64,000 bases of DNA. It comes from Amyelois transitella (lineage: Eukaryota; Arthropoda; Insecta; Lepidoptera; Pyralidae). The stretch's first letter is position 1, and each line of letters starts with the position of its first letter. The notes beneath the pieces are model-generated. The model searched no databases and was not told the origin of the DNA. It worked only from the letters and a program-made list of their open reading frames with translations. Shown here piece after piece: positions 35,828-46,360 of the stretch. The position numbers and the translations under genes are program-made. The stretch is taken from positions 253,001-317,000 of the forward strand of contig NC_083533.1 of NCBI RefSeq assembly GCF_032362555.1. The letters are read 5' to 3'.

Positions 35828-38484
35828 CCTCATTAAGGTTAGCAACGTGGAACATCAATGGACTTGCTCCTAATGTCCAGGAAGTAGAGTTACTGCTGAC
35901 TCAACACAAACTAGATATATTGCTTGTCTCAGAATCGCACTGCACTGCCAGAACATCTATGAAATTCCCAAACTATAAATGCTACACAACTAACCATCCC
36001 GACGGCACAGCACATGGTGGTACTGCAGTGATTGTTAAGAACAGCCTAAAACATCACCAAATGCCACCTTATAGAACTGATCACATCCAAGCTTCCTCCA
36101 TAGCTATTGAAGACAAAACTGGTAAAATTATTGTTTCAGCAGTGTATTGCCCGCCGAAACACAAAATCAGCGAAACAAACTTTACTCATTTCTTAAACAC
36201 TTTAGGTAGCCGTTTCATTGCTGGAGGGGATTGGAACGCAAAGAATACATACTGGGGATCAAGATTAACCAGTACCAGAGGCAGACAACTAAAACTGAGT
36301 GTAGACAAAAATAAGCTCAGTGCGATATCCTCTTTGGAACCTACATACTGGCCCAGTGATGAGAACAAATTGCCAGACCTAGTTGATTTCTTCATCACAA
36401 AGGGACTATCAAAACATTATTTTAAATCTGAGCCTTGCTACGATGGCTCATCAGACCATACACCAGTGTTACTCACTTTGAGCGCAAATATCATAGAGTT
36501 GAAAAAACCCGAAACATTGTGTAATAAATATACAGATTGGGACGCATGCAGACTACACATAGAAGAAAACATAAAACTGAAAATAGCTCTCAAAACGCCT
36601 GATGATATTGAAAACGCGACCAAATATATTACTACACTCATACAGGAGGCATGCTGGTTGAGTACTCCGGAGGTAGTAAATAAAAACAAAGACGCCAACT
36701 ATCCCTTAGAGATAAAGTCGGCGGTGCTAGAAAAGAGGCGAATGCGGCGAATATGGCATCAAAGCAGACTAAAAGAGGACAAAACACGATTTAATAAATC
36801 TGGCACAGTACTCAAGCATTTGATCCAAAAATGGCATGACGATACATTCCAAGCAAAACTTGAGGCTCTTACGGCCACGGAAGCTACGGACTACTCACTG
36901 TGGAAGATCACTAAGGATTACGAAAGACCACCTATTGCAAAACCTCCGATACGAAGTGGCAATGGCTGGGCAAGGACATCACAGGAAAAAGCAGACACAT
37001 TTGCTAAGCACCTAGCAGGGGTGTTTACACCTAATCACACGGAGGATACAGAGTTTGAGTCAGGACACATTGACACGGTCCTTAACCAAGACCTGCAGAT
37101 GGATAAACCACCGAAACCAGTTACTGCTCGCGAAGTATGGAGCGTTGTGTCGGAGCTGAAAGACCGAAAAGCTCCTGGTTTTGACTTAATTACCAAACAT
37201 GTCCTAAAACAACTGCCAAAAAAGGCTATAATCTTTTTAACCTCCGTTTACAATGGTATGCTCAGAGTCCAGTACTTCCCCAGATTGTGGAAAGTGTCAC
37301 AGATAATCCTTGTTCATAAAGATGGCAAACCTCCCGACAAAGTTACTTCATATAGACCAATAAGCTTGCTTCCTATACTTTCAAAAGTTTTCGAGAAACT
37401 TCTGCTCAGGAGAATTCTACCTCTACTTGAAAGTAGCAACACAATTCCAAGTCATCAATTTGGCTTCAGACAACAACACTCAACAATTGAGCAGGTCCAT
37501 AGAGTCTGCGATAAAATCAGAAAAAGCCTGGAAGAAAAAGAGTACTGCTCTGCAGCATTTTTAGATATACAGCAAGCTTTCGACAAAGTGTGGCACAAGG
37601 GCTTGCTGTACAAAATAAAAAGTAATCTTCCACACAGCTACTACCTTATATTAAGATCTTATCTTACAGAGCGCATCTTTCAAGTTAAGGAACAAGAAGC
37701 AACCTCTGGTTTTTATGAGATACAGGCCGGTGTTCCACAGGGCTCGGTCCTGGGACCAGCACTATATACAATCTTCACTAGTGATTTACCTGAGACAAAG
37801 GACACCACAATAGCTACTTTTGCTGACGACACCGCTATTTTAGCAAGTAACAAAGATCCGTCCATGGCGACACAAGTACTTCAAAAAGGCTTAGATGAGA
37901 CAACAACTTGGTTGCAAAGGTGGCGCATTAAAGCTAGTGCTTCGAAGTCTTCCCATGTCACCTTCACACTACGAAAAGGCAACTGTCCTCAGGTGAAACT
38001 GGAAAATATTGTACTCCCACAACACAACAGTGTACGGTATCTGGGACTGCACCTAGACAGACGACTGACATGGAAAGATCATATAAAAAAAAAGAGGGAT
38101 GCAGTAAACATTCGCTATGGAAGTTTCCACTGGCTGTTGGGGCGAAATAGCAAGCTATCAGTAGACAACAAACTCCTAGTGTATAAAACAATTCTCAAAC
38201 CAATCTGGACTTATGGACTACAACTTTGGGGTAGTGCTTCTGACTCCAATATCTCATGCCTGCAAAGAGTGCAAAATAAAATACTCAGAAACATCAGTGG
38301 CGTGCCCTGGTATGTTACGAACGCAGAAATCCATGAACACCTGGAAATTACTACAATAAAGGAAGAACTCCTAAATGTCGGCCTGAGGTACCGGGAGAGG
38401 CTCGTAAAGCACCCAAACATACTTGCACAGCAACTCACAGACCGCAGCTATACAAAGCGATTAAAGAGGAAAGACATCCTATAA
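35824..38484 (+). CDS. LINE ORF2, endonuclease-reverse transcriptase
   Basis: 886 codons; the ATG overlaps the ORF1 stop as ATGA, suggesting coupled re-initiation. An APE-type endonuclease occupies about residues 1-220, with WNIN near 9-12, SESH near 36-39, GGDWNAK near 134-140 and SSDHTP near 209-214. The reverse transcriptase has SYRPISLLP, then FLDIQQAFDKVWH (Asp 581), GVPQGSVLGP and FADD (666-669). The tail has WTYGLQLWG and IHEHLEI, as in Jockey elements. All catalytic residues I looked for are present. Confidence 0.9.
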   Translation: MTSLRLATWNINGLAPNVQEVELLLTQHKLDILLVSESHCTARTSMKFPNYKCYTTNHPDGTAHGGTAVIVKNSLKHHQMPPYRTDHIQASSIAIEDKTGKIIVSAVYCPPKHKISETNFTHFLNTLGSRFIAGGDWNAKNTYWGSRLTSTRGRQLKLSVDKNKLSAISSLEPTYWPSDENKLPDLVDFFITKGLSKHYFKSEPCYDGSSDHTPVLLTLSANIIELKKPETLCNKYTDWDACRLHIEENIKLKIALKTPDDIENATKYITTLIQEACWLSTPEVVNKNKDANYPLEIKSAVLEKRRMRRIWHQSRLKEDKTRFNKSGTVLKHLIQKWHDDTFQAKLEALTATEATDYSLWKITKDYERPPIAKPPIRSGNGWARTSQEKADTFAKHLAGVFTPNHTEDTEFESGHIDTVLNQDLQMDKPPKPVTAREVWSVVSELKDRKAPGFDLITKHVLKQLPKKAIIFLTSVYNGMLRVQYFPRLWKVSQIILVHKDGKPPDKVTSYRPISLLPILSKVFEKLLLRRILPLLESSNTIPSHQFGFRQQHSTIEQVHRVCDKIRKSLEEKEYCSAAFLDIQQAFDKVWHKGLLYKIKSNLPHSYYLILRSYLTERIFQVKEQEATSGFYEIQAGVPQGSVLGPALYTIFTSDLPETKDTTIATFADDTAILASNKDPSMATQVLQKGLDETTTWLQRWRIKASASKSSHVTFTLRKGNCPQVKLENIVLPQHNSVRYLGLHLDRRLTWKDHIKKKRDAVNIRYGSFHWLLGRNSKLSVDNKLLVYKTILKPIWTYGLQLWGSASDSNISCLQRVQNKILRNISGVPWYVTNAEIHEHLEITTIKEELLNVGLRYRERLVKHPNILAQQLTDRSYTKRLKRKDIL

Positions 38485-38612
38485 ATCGGAATGAGTAGAT
38501 ATCCTCACTGGGGGATACACTCTAATGTCAAGAGCCTAAAACACATTTGCTAAAAGTGGATGCACTGATCGCAAATATATACATATATAAAAAAAAAAAA
38601 AAAAAAAAAAAT

Positions 38613-39670
38613 CTTTACAATTTATGTACAATTAGCTATATATCCTGCGATTTCACTTACCAGGAGAGAAACCTGAGGGGAAAACTATAGCTTTATTTAT
38701 ACCTCTACACATTTTCTTAACAATTATTCTCCTGGATTTAGTCCCGGTCGCATCCTCACAACTCTGGAGAGGAGCCCGGGGTATGCCTTTGACCATGGAC
38801 CCTGGATTGGGTGAGTCAGGTGTTTACACGAAGCGACTCCCGTCTGACCTCCGCAACCTTTGCAGGGGAGCCTAACCCGTATTGGATCGATCATGGTCAC
38901 ACATCTAGTTGCAGTAAGAGTACCGGTTAGTGATCAAACTAATATGCGTAACTCCCGAAAAGTTATTGAATCACACACACCAGATATATTTTACGCTTTA
39001 CGTGATTATATTAAATACACCTTATCACAAATCTTATCTAATATTGCATTTTAACTTACAGGAACATTAAAAAAAATCTTTAAATATTTACTTAACAGTG
39101 TCTATACTTACACAGATATAATAAATCTATGACTTATAAAATCTGACATCTCACTAATATAAAAAAAAAAGTTGTGATATATTTTCTTTTTATTTATGAA
39201 CTTAGAACATAAACTATATTTTTTTTCTAGACCATTGTTTTTGCTAAATGTGAGAAAATCTTGTCTAGAATCCATATCCATTGAAACTGAGCGATGTGTG
39301 TGTATATATGAAAGATATTGGAAAAAAATAGCGTTCAGCTATTTGGCTTAATGATAGAATTGAGATTCAAATGGTGACAGGTTGCTAGCCCATCGCCTAA
39401 AAGAAGAGTCCCAAGTTTATAAGCTTATCTCTTAGCAGCCTTTTACGACATCCATGATGGAATGGATGTAAACGCGATGGAGTGATCCTGTCCTTTTTTT
39501 TTATTGCTGCCTTGAACCTCACGGCACTATATACTTCATATGTATATATTATGTAAGTAATTACTAGTGACTGAAATCACCATAACGTTTTAATATAAAG
39601 TATAACAAAAAAAAAGGAAAGTTTTGATCTGTAACAACTGCCTATCCCAACGTATAAATATTTAAATGCA
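38613..39670. other. repeat debris beyond the LINE
   Basis: 38640-38930 is a GC-richer block with CCCGTCTGACCTCCGCAACC and CTAACCCGTATTGGATC. These words are known to me from lepidopteran repeats, but I cannot name the family. A minus-strand repeat A lies at 39333-39526. No exon seen. Confidence 0.5.
39333..39526 (-). repeat. repeat A, minus orientation
   Basis: An inverse copy missing its (TATG)n side; it ends about 145 bp past the zinc-finger stop. Confidence 0.65.
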
Positions 39671-40788
39671 CTAATACAAATCATCGATTACTTCCTGCTT
39701 AACAACCACATCTATCTCCGTTTTCGGTTCAGTTTTTATTAAAATCTCATTCTCCATTCCCTTCTCACTCTTCTGTCCAACGACTCCTCTCTCACTCTCC
39801 TCTTTAATCATAATATCATTCTTGCCGACCAACTCATTCTTCCTCAACACTTCCTGCCAAATTTTCAAAGCGACCCCAGCGTCCGTCAACTTCTCATTAT
39901 AACTATGCTCCGGATGCTTCTTGCTGTAATGCCTCACAATGTTCTGTTTGTGAGAGAACTTCTTCGGGCAAAACTGACAGACAAACTGTAACTTTTCATC
40001 GCTGTGCACTCTCATGTGATATTTCAAACGGCTCTCTTTGGGGAACTTCTTATTGCAGATATTACACGTTGTATGTTTAACCTTCTCGTGTCTAACCGAA
40101 TGTCTCTGCATGTTATGTTTATGTGAGAACTTCTTTTTGCACACTGGACACTCGTACGGCTTTTCACCAGTATGGATCCTCATGTGGGGTTTGATCAGGC
40201 CGGGGTGTGTGAAAGGTTTATCGCAAACGTCGCAAGTGAATGGCTTGTCCTCTTTATGTATTTGCACGTGGCGAATTAATGTACTCTTATATTTGAAATT
40301 CATTTTGCATTCGTCACAAGAGTACGGTTTCTCGCTAGTGTGCCTTCTTAGATGACTTTTTAGTAGGAACTCCTTTTGGAATATCTTGTGGCAGACGTGG
40401 CATTGTATCGGCTCGTCTATTGGCCTCTTGCAGCGGCTCTTCCCCTGGTGTTTGGTCAGGTTGGCCTTGATGGCGAAGTATCTGTGACACTTGTCGCAGA
40501 AGTACGGTTTGTCTTTCAAGTGGCTCTTCTTGTGTTGTTGGAGGTTTGAAGACGTTCGGAATACTTTGGGGCATTCATCGCAAGGGTATGTCCTCTCGTG
40601 CTGGGTCGCTACGTGTTTCTGTAGTAACTCCTCGCGAGTGAAAGTTTTCCCGCACGAATGGCACGGGTGACTCCTCCTGGAGTGCAGCGCTATGTGTCTT
40701 TGGGCATGACCTTTGGTGGTAAACATCTTTTTACATATTGGACACACGTATTCTCCGTTCAGCAAACGCGTCGGCTGGATTTCGTCCT
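39671..40788 (-). CDS. zinc-finger gene exon 4 (ten fingers)
   Basis: After TATCACAG| it reads DEIQPTRLLNGEY, then fingers starting YVCPIC, HPCHSC, YPCDEC, YFCDKC, IQCHVC, YSCDEC, FTCDVC, YECPVC, TTCNIC and FVCQFC. Finger 4 ends in H-x-C rather than H-x-H and may be degenerate or C2HC. The stop is TAG at 39673-39671. Confidence 0.9.
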
Positions 40789-43388
40789 CTGTGATAGAAA
40801 GTCAAATTGTTAATACTTTGATTTTAAATTTATCTTTGATTAATCAGTGTGAAATCTTATTTATTTCAAAACAAATATATAACACTTTCGGATTTAAACT
40901 TAAAATTTTTCGCGACGCCATTTTTACCACGCGTAAAACTAATAGCTTTAGAAACAGTTTTTCACGCAATAAAATGGGGGTTGAATTAATCCTACTAATA
41001 TTATAAACGCGAAAGTTTGTATGTCAGGATGTCAGTATGTATATTTGTTATTCTTTCACGCAAAAACTACTGAACCGATTACGACGAAATTTGGTATGTA
41101 GGTAGCTGAAGACCCAGAATAACATATAGGCTACGTTTTATCCCGGAGTTCCCGCGGGATTGACAGGGTTTCCACGCGGAAGAAGTCGCGGGCGGCCTCT
41201 AATAAAATATAAACTCACCATGCTGTGACTCGGATGTGTTTGGTTCGTATATAATGGGCGCGACAATCAGCTGCACCGGCCTTGCGACGCAGTCTGGCAG
41301 TAGCTGTAACACATATATATTTAATTACATACATACATATACTCACTGTTCAGGATTGAACACACAAATAAAAGATTGACTTGCTTAATAACGATTATAT
41401 TGAATCGACTAAAATTACAAGACAGATTTGGGAAATAAATACATATGTATATGCGGGTGTTCGCGAATGCGTCTGTCTGGCAAATGTCCTGTAAGGTGGG
41501 GCGGCGGCGGTGGCCCGACCAGCTGACTGCCCCTCCCCTTCGTCTCTCCTTCACCCGGCGGTTAAAGCGCTATAATGCGCGCACAGTCACGTCTATATCC
41601 CTTGCGTGGTTATCCCATGAATGCCGTAAAAGGCGACCAAGGGATAGGCTTATAAACTTGAGATACATTTTTTAGTCGACGGGCAAGCAACCTGTCACTA
41701 TTAGAATTGGAATTCTATCATTAAGATTAACAGCTGAATGTGGCCTTTCAGTATTTTCAGACTGCTAGCTATGTCTACCCCGCAAGGGACATAGACGTGA
41801 TTATATGTATGTGTGTATGTATAAATAAATTAGAATGTTCAAAGGCGCGCCCTGGTCTCCTTTTCAGATGGTGAGTAAACCACTTACTGGTCTGTTGATG
41901 GTGTAGTCCAGTGGCTCCGTCTTCACCGAGACCGGAGCAGGTGGAACATGCCACAGGTTTTGCTGAATATCTTCCTCGTTGTCTGATGTGGGCTCGGTTT
42001 TTATACTGAAATTTATATGTATATATAGATAAATGTATAAGCTATCACGAAATTACAGTCTTGAAAATTCTTAAATTAATTCATATAATCATGTCTATAT
42101 CCCTTGCGGGGTAGACAGAGTCGACAGTCGTGAAAAGACTGATAGGCCACGTTCAGCTGTCAGGCGTAATGATTTAGCTTTTATTATTGAAACTTAATGG
42201 TAGAATTGTCTTAAATAAATGGCATATATTTAAGGCAGTTGATGTGTTTAATTTATATTTTATCACTACATACATATAAACACGTCTATATTCCTTGCGG
42301 GGTGGACAGAGCCAACAATCTGTGAAGCCACATTTAGCTGTATGGTTAAATTAATTTAGTCTTTTTAAAATAGGACATGTATTTTAACATGGATGTAGTA
42401 AGAGGTGAGTAAAGAATGAGAGCGCTTACACTAACTACACTAACTAGAAAGGCTTTAACAAAAAAAAAATAGTTCTAAAAATTCATGTTATCAATTGTTT
42501 TTAAATGTAAAACTGAATTCGAGCAAATCTGTTACAATTTATTGAATAATACAATGGGCCAAATTTGATGAGAATTATTGCAGTTATAAAAATAGAATCA
42601 GACTAAACATATGTATGTGTTATGTTTTATGGTTGTGGAACATATAAAAAAAATCATATTTCATTTTACATACACACATATAATGCATTCAACTGTTTGG
42701 CTTAATGATGGAATTGAGATTCAAATAGTCACAGGTTGCTAGCCCATCGCCTGCAAGAGGAATCTCAAGTTTTAAAGCATATCCCTTAATCGCTTTTTAC
42801 AACATCCATGGGAAAGATATTGAGTGGTGCTATTCTAAAGTGCTGGGAACAACACATGCACATAGGGCACAAATTTAATTTTTCTAACATTTAATGAAAA
42901 TCTGTGGAGCATCATTTCATTATTTATTTGTGAAGAAGTGCCAAACAAAAAAATATTTTACTTATAACAAATTATTATTATATACTCCAATGGCATTTTC
43001 TATAAAATATCTAGCACACGATGAATTACAGCGTTTATGAACACCAATAATAATACAAACAAGAATGCTGTAAGTCATCGTAGAAAGTGAAGTAATTATT
43101 CATATTAATTTATTTGGCAAATAAGTGAAGGTACATAGATTTCAAAATAAGGACTGTAGTCTTACAATTACAATTAAATTATGACTATTTCAGGCGAAAC
43201 GACTTATCAGACTTATAATTAATGTTATATTGAATTGTTAAATACCTAATTTCGGGATGATGAGGTTCAATTTCGATCTTAATGTTGACAAATTCTGGTT
43301 GGGACATATCACCGTTATGACCCACATTTTGCTGCACTGCCGGCTCGATGTCGGGCTCTTTCTTGATTGTGACGGACTCGGAGGACAT
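39671..43388 (-). CDS. C2H2 zinc-finger protein gene, four exons
   Basis: Exons 43246-43388, 41888-42005, 41219-41303 and 39671-40788 join in phase to 487 codons plus stop. The N-terminal third is acidic and carries psi-K-x-E sites (IKKEPD, IKTEP, VKTEP) typical of SUMO attachment. Ten C2H2 fingers follow, then a tail with IKEE, IKTEP and VKQE. Some linkers match the TGEKPY consensus (HTGEKPYEC), so DNA binding as a nuclear transcription regulator is likely. No ZAD or BTB domain is visible. I cannot assign an orthologue. Confidence 0.85.
40985..41205 (+). mobile_element. Helitron-like element, second family
   Basis: Starts CCTACTAATATTATAAACGC, contains CAAAAACTACTGAACCGATT and GGTAGCTGAAGACCCAGAAT, and ends GTCGCGGGCGGCCTCTAATA. 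A sister copy is at 60323-60522 and an inverse fragment at 24655-24745. Confidence 0.6.
41219..41303 (-). CDS. zinc-finger gene exon 3
   Basis: After TGTTACAG| it encodes LLPDCVARPVQLIVAPIIYE, ending CATG|GTGAGT in phase 1. A Helitron-like insertion abuts its donor at about 41205. Confidence 0.8.
41605..41825 (+). repeat. repeat A, plus orientation
   Basis: A 5'-truncated copy in zinc-finger intron 2 with a TATGTGTGTATG tail. Confidence 0.62.
41888..42005 (-). CDS. zinc-finger gene exon 2
   Basis: After AATTTCAG| it encodes IKTEPTSDNEEDIQQNLW and VKTEPLDYTINRP, ending CCA|GTAAGT in phase 0. Confidence 0.82.
42085..42172 (-). repeat. repeat A fragment, minus
   Basis: Only the CCCTTGCGGGGTAGACAGAG side and GGCCACGTTCAGCTGTC remain. 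Confidence 0.55.
42685..42855 (-). repeat. repeat A fragment, minus
   Basis: The middle and GGGAACAACAC side of an inverse copy in zinc-finger intron 1. Confidence 0.55.
43246..43388 (-). CDS. zinc-finger gene exon 1
   Basis: ATG at 43388; encodes MSSESVTIKKEPDIEP and VNIKIEIEPHHPEI, ending ATTAG|GTATTT in phase 2. Confidence 0.82.
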
Positions 43389-43639
43389 TTTGCTGATTTA
43401 GTTAATTAATTAACAACATATTTTTTGGATATCTTACGAAGAAATCGAAATCTTTCGTAAAAATAACAAGTACCGCTACTTAGTCTCTTCTGCTGCTGAT
43501 ATGGATTTTTTTGACAAAATTTGACAGGTGACACTTGACAACGATACTTGACAGTTTTAGTAAGTGTTGCCATTGCTATGATTAAAAAACATACATACAT
43601 ACATAAAATCACGCCTCTTTCCCGGAGGGGTAGGCTTAC

Positions 43640-46222
43640 AATTACAATTTTTTAATACTTGTTCAGAATCAAATCTTCTTAAATCCTCTTTCTCATTATT
43701 GCGTATTCCCAGTTCCACCAGTGCTTCTGGGTCGGAGTCCGCAGCTTTTGAAATACCCTATTTACACTTTTATTTTTAAGTGACTGTTTGCCTAATAGCT
43801 AAAGAGACTACACACAACCCAAACTGAGTCTAGAAACTTTAAATTGGACATATAGGTCAAGGGTGAAAGAGTATTTCCGGATATTCCCATTGGAACTCAA
43901 GTTGAAACAGATTTTTCTAAAGCTCAATTTCTTTAAAAGGTTTGCTACGAGCGATTGAAATAAAATAAACTAATAAAATGACACATTTATTTCCATATAA
44001 AATACCTACAAGGCATTAAGTACTACCTTAAGCGTCCTTACACACAAAATATCAAATTACCTTAAAGTTTTTGATTTAAACGTATACATATAGAAATACA
44101 CATTTGATAAGTAAGTGATTGGTTTTATAAATAACAATACATAATCTTGAAAACGTCAGTACAAAGTTACATAGTCAAAATTTGAATATAGAGTGTGGTT
44201 TTGTTTCTGCTAAATACATGCAGCAATTAAAAAAATTACAAAGTCATAAAGTCAATAAACCAAATATTGAGATGGAAAATTATTAAAAGTCGAAATACAG
44301 ACGTAGAAGATAATAAATGCTCCAAATATGCGGATTAATTTAATAGTGAGGAATTTTATGTAAGAAAAAAATAATTTATCTTATTTTCAACGATTAAATC
44401 AAAAACTAGCAGCCAGCTCACGCAATATGTAAATATCTAAATACTCATTTCAGCTAATTATTTTGTATAACATTAAAATTAAATAAATAGTTAAGAATGT
44501 GCGCTATTCAAAAGCACCATAATGTAAAGATCAGTTTTTACATAAAATCATTAAAACTATAAATGTATCAAAAGCGAGCGATATCATACAAATACTTCGA
44601 CATGTCTGTCAGTTTTTGGGAGTATATTAAGACTTTCTTTTGTTATTTAATCAAAAAGATAAAAACAATATTTTGTAAAATGGAAACTATTTTTTATATC
44701 GTTGTTATCCCGTACATTTATTTTAAAGGCTATTGATATAATTTGATTTTTAGTAATATTTAAAAATCGCTATTAAAAAAAGCGACATTTGTACATTGCT
44801 CACATATTCTTAATACTATTTTACAATTAAATTTAGCCACTTAATATTATATTGAAAAACAATTAAATAATAAAATCTAAACTTATTGGACGGAACTTAA
44901 AAAAATATACAAAATAAAAAAATATGTAATACGTATTTTGTACCTTAAAAAATATGAGAATAAGATATTCAGTTACAAATATAAATGTATAAATAAACAA
45001 GCTTTTAAACTTTATTTATAGATATATATAAAAATTAAAGAGCTTTTTTACATTTATGTATATTAAAGAGCTTGTTTTTTCGAGTCCAAAAAAGTTCTTT
45101 AATATATTTTACAATTTAAATGCAAAGAGGTTATTAAACTGTGTATCCATATAGAATTGTAAATATATTAGGACATAATAATATAAGACATACCTCTCTA
45201 TAAGAAACAGATTAAAATAAAGACTTCATTTGCAAAACTATGAAAGACAGTTACTTATTGTATGATTTAATAATTAATAAATAACATTTAAAGCCTCCAA
45301 TGGTACCCTGATTAAAATGATAAATAATAAAATATCATTGAAAGCACGCAAATATTAAAATTATCTACTTATAAAATGAGATTACGGATTACAATATGAT
45401 TTGGTAAATCATTACTGTATTTTTTTAAAAAGTATTTAATTTCATAAAAACGGCTAATTTAAGTTCAAATATCTTACCGTGTAACAAAATCTTTTGAATC
45501 TAATTTGAGGATTTTGATTTTTTATTCTTATAAATATATAAAACACATCTAAGCACTACAACATCAAATTCGACTTATAATTAATACATTTAATATGTTT
45601 GTAGAAATAATTTAACTCGTTCGGTGGATAAAGTCAAATTTGTGATGAAATTCATTAAGTTAAACATATATAAATAATGGTAGAAATTTCAGTTCCATGG
45701 TAGAAATATATGTAACACCTTAAAATTTTATGAAACCACGAAATGTAAATATGGTAGTAATGGCTTTAATTAAAATAAGTGAGAAGTGTATTTTACCAAG
45801 TAGTGAATTGTATAAAATACACATTCAATTTATTAACTTTGATTGTCTTTGAACAAGTAAAACGCTGCTAATATATTTATTATAAAAATTGATATTTTAC
45901 TTTTAAACGTGTCTTTTATTTATTTCAATATAAAAAATAAATGTTATTTTAAACCTGTAAAAGGCAGCAATAGCTATATTTATACTAGAAATAAAAAAAT
46001 GTATATAAGGACAAAATATCAAAGAATTCCAATCCAATATCATAATTCAATATCTGCATTAATTTAATATTTATAATATTTTTCCTGTATTCCTTCCAAC
46101 GTCCATAGTAAATAAAATAAAAGTAAATCGTTTCTTTCAACGATACAAGATGTTATATGGTAACTGCCCTTTAAAATGGCAACCCAGTCGACAAGGAATA
46201 TTAAAAAGTAAAAAAGAATAGT
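43640..46222 (-). other. AT-rich repeat-poor tract, possible Fas3 3' UTR
   Basis: Very AT-rich and almost free of the repeats that fill the rest of the window. It lies directly downstream (minus strand) of the Fas3 terminal exon B stop. A minus-strand AATAAATG near 43985-43992 could end a transcript. A long 3' UTR is inference. Confidence 0.4.
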
Positions 46223-46360
46223 CTATTCTTTAACCTCCTTTTGATCCTTGTACACAATTTCCGCGTATTCAGTTGAAGGTGGTGGGGGCTTCTCGGAGGG
46301 GGGCTGGTCTGCCAGAGCCAATTCCGCGTAAACTACGCTTTTCTTCTCTTCCGATAGTGG
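46223..46360 (-). CDS. Fas3: Fas3 alternative terminal exon B (YAEL/YAEI)
   Basis: After TCATTCCAG| it encodes PLSEEKKSVVYAELALADQ, a Pro-rich linker, TEYAEIVYKDQKEVKE and TAG. VVYAEL fits the ITIM pattern [IVL]-x-Y-x-x-L, and EYAEI is a second Tyr site, suggesting phosphotyrosine signalling. Confidence 0.8.
   Translation of the reverse strand, partial: PLSEEKKSVVYAELALADQPPSEKPPPPSTEYAEIVYKDQKEVKE

Larger units (their letters stand above)
34026..38610 (+). mobile_element. Jockey-type LINE, full length
   Basis: A roughly 4.6-kb non-LTR retrotransposon with a GC-rich 5' leader starting GGGGGGTTAGGGGAG, two long ORFs overlapping at ATGA, and a 3' poly-A run at 38589-38611. ATCTTTAAAATT at 34014-34025 and ATCTTTACAATT just after the poly-A look like a 12-bp target-site duplication with one mismatch. 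Both ORFs are open, so the copy may be recently active. Confidence 0.85.

Noticed and set aside
38640-38930. Part of the LINE 3' UTR
   Set aside because: It lies beyond the poly-A run and probable target duplication, so it is older flanking repeat sequence.
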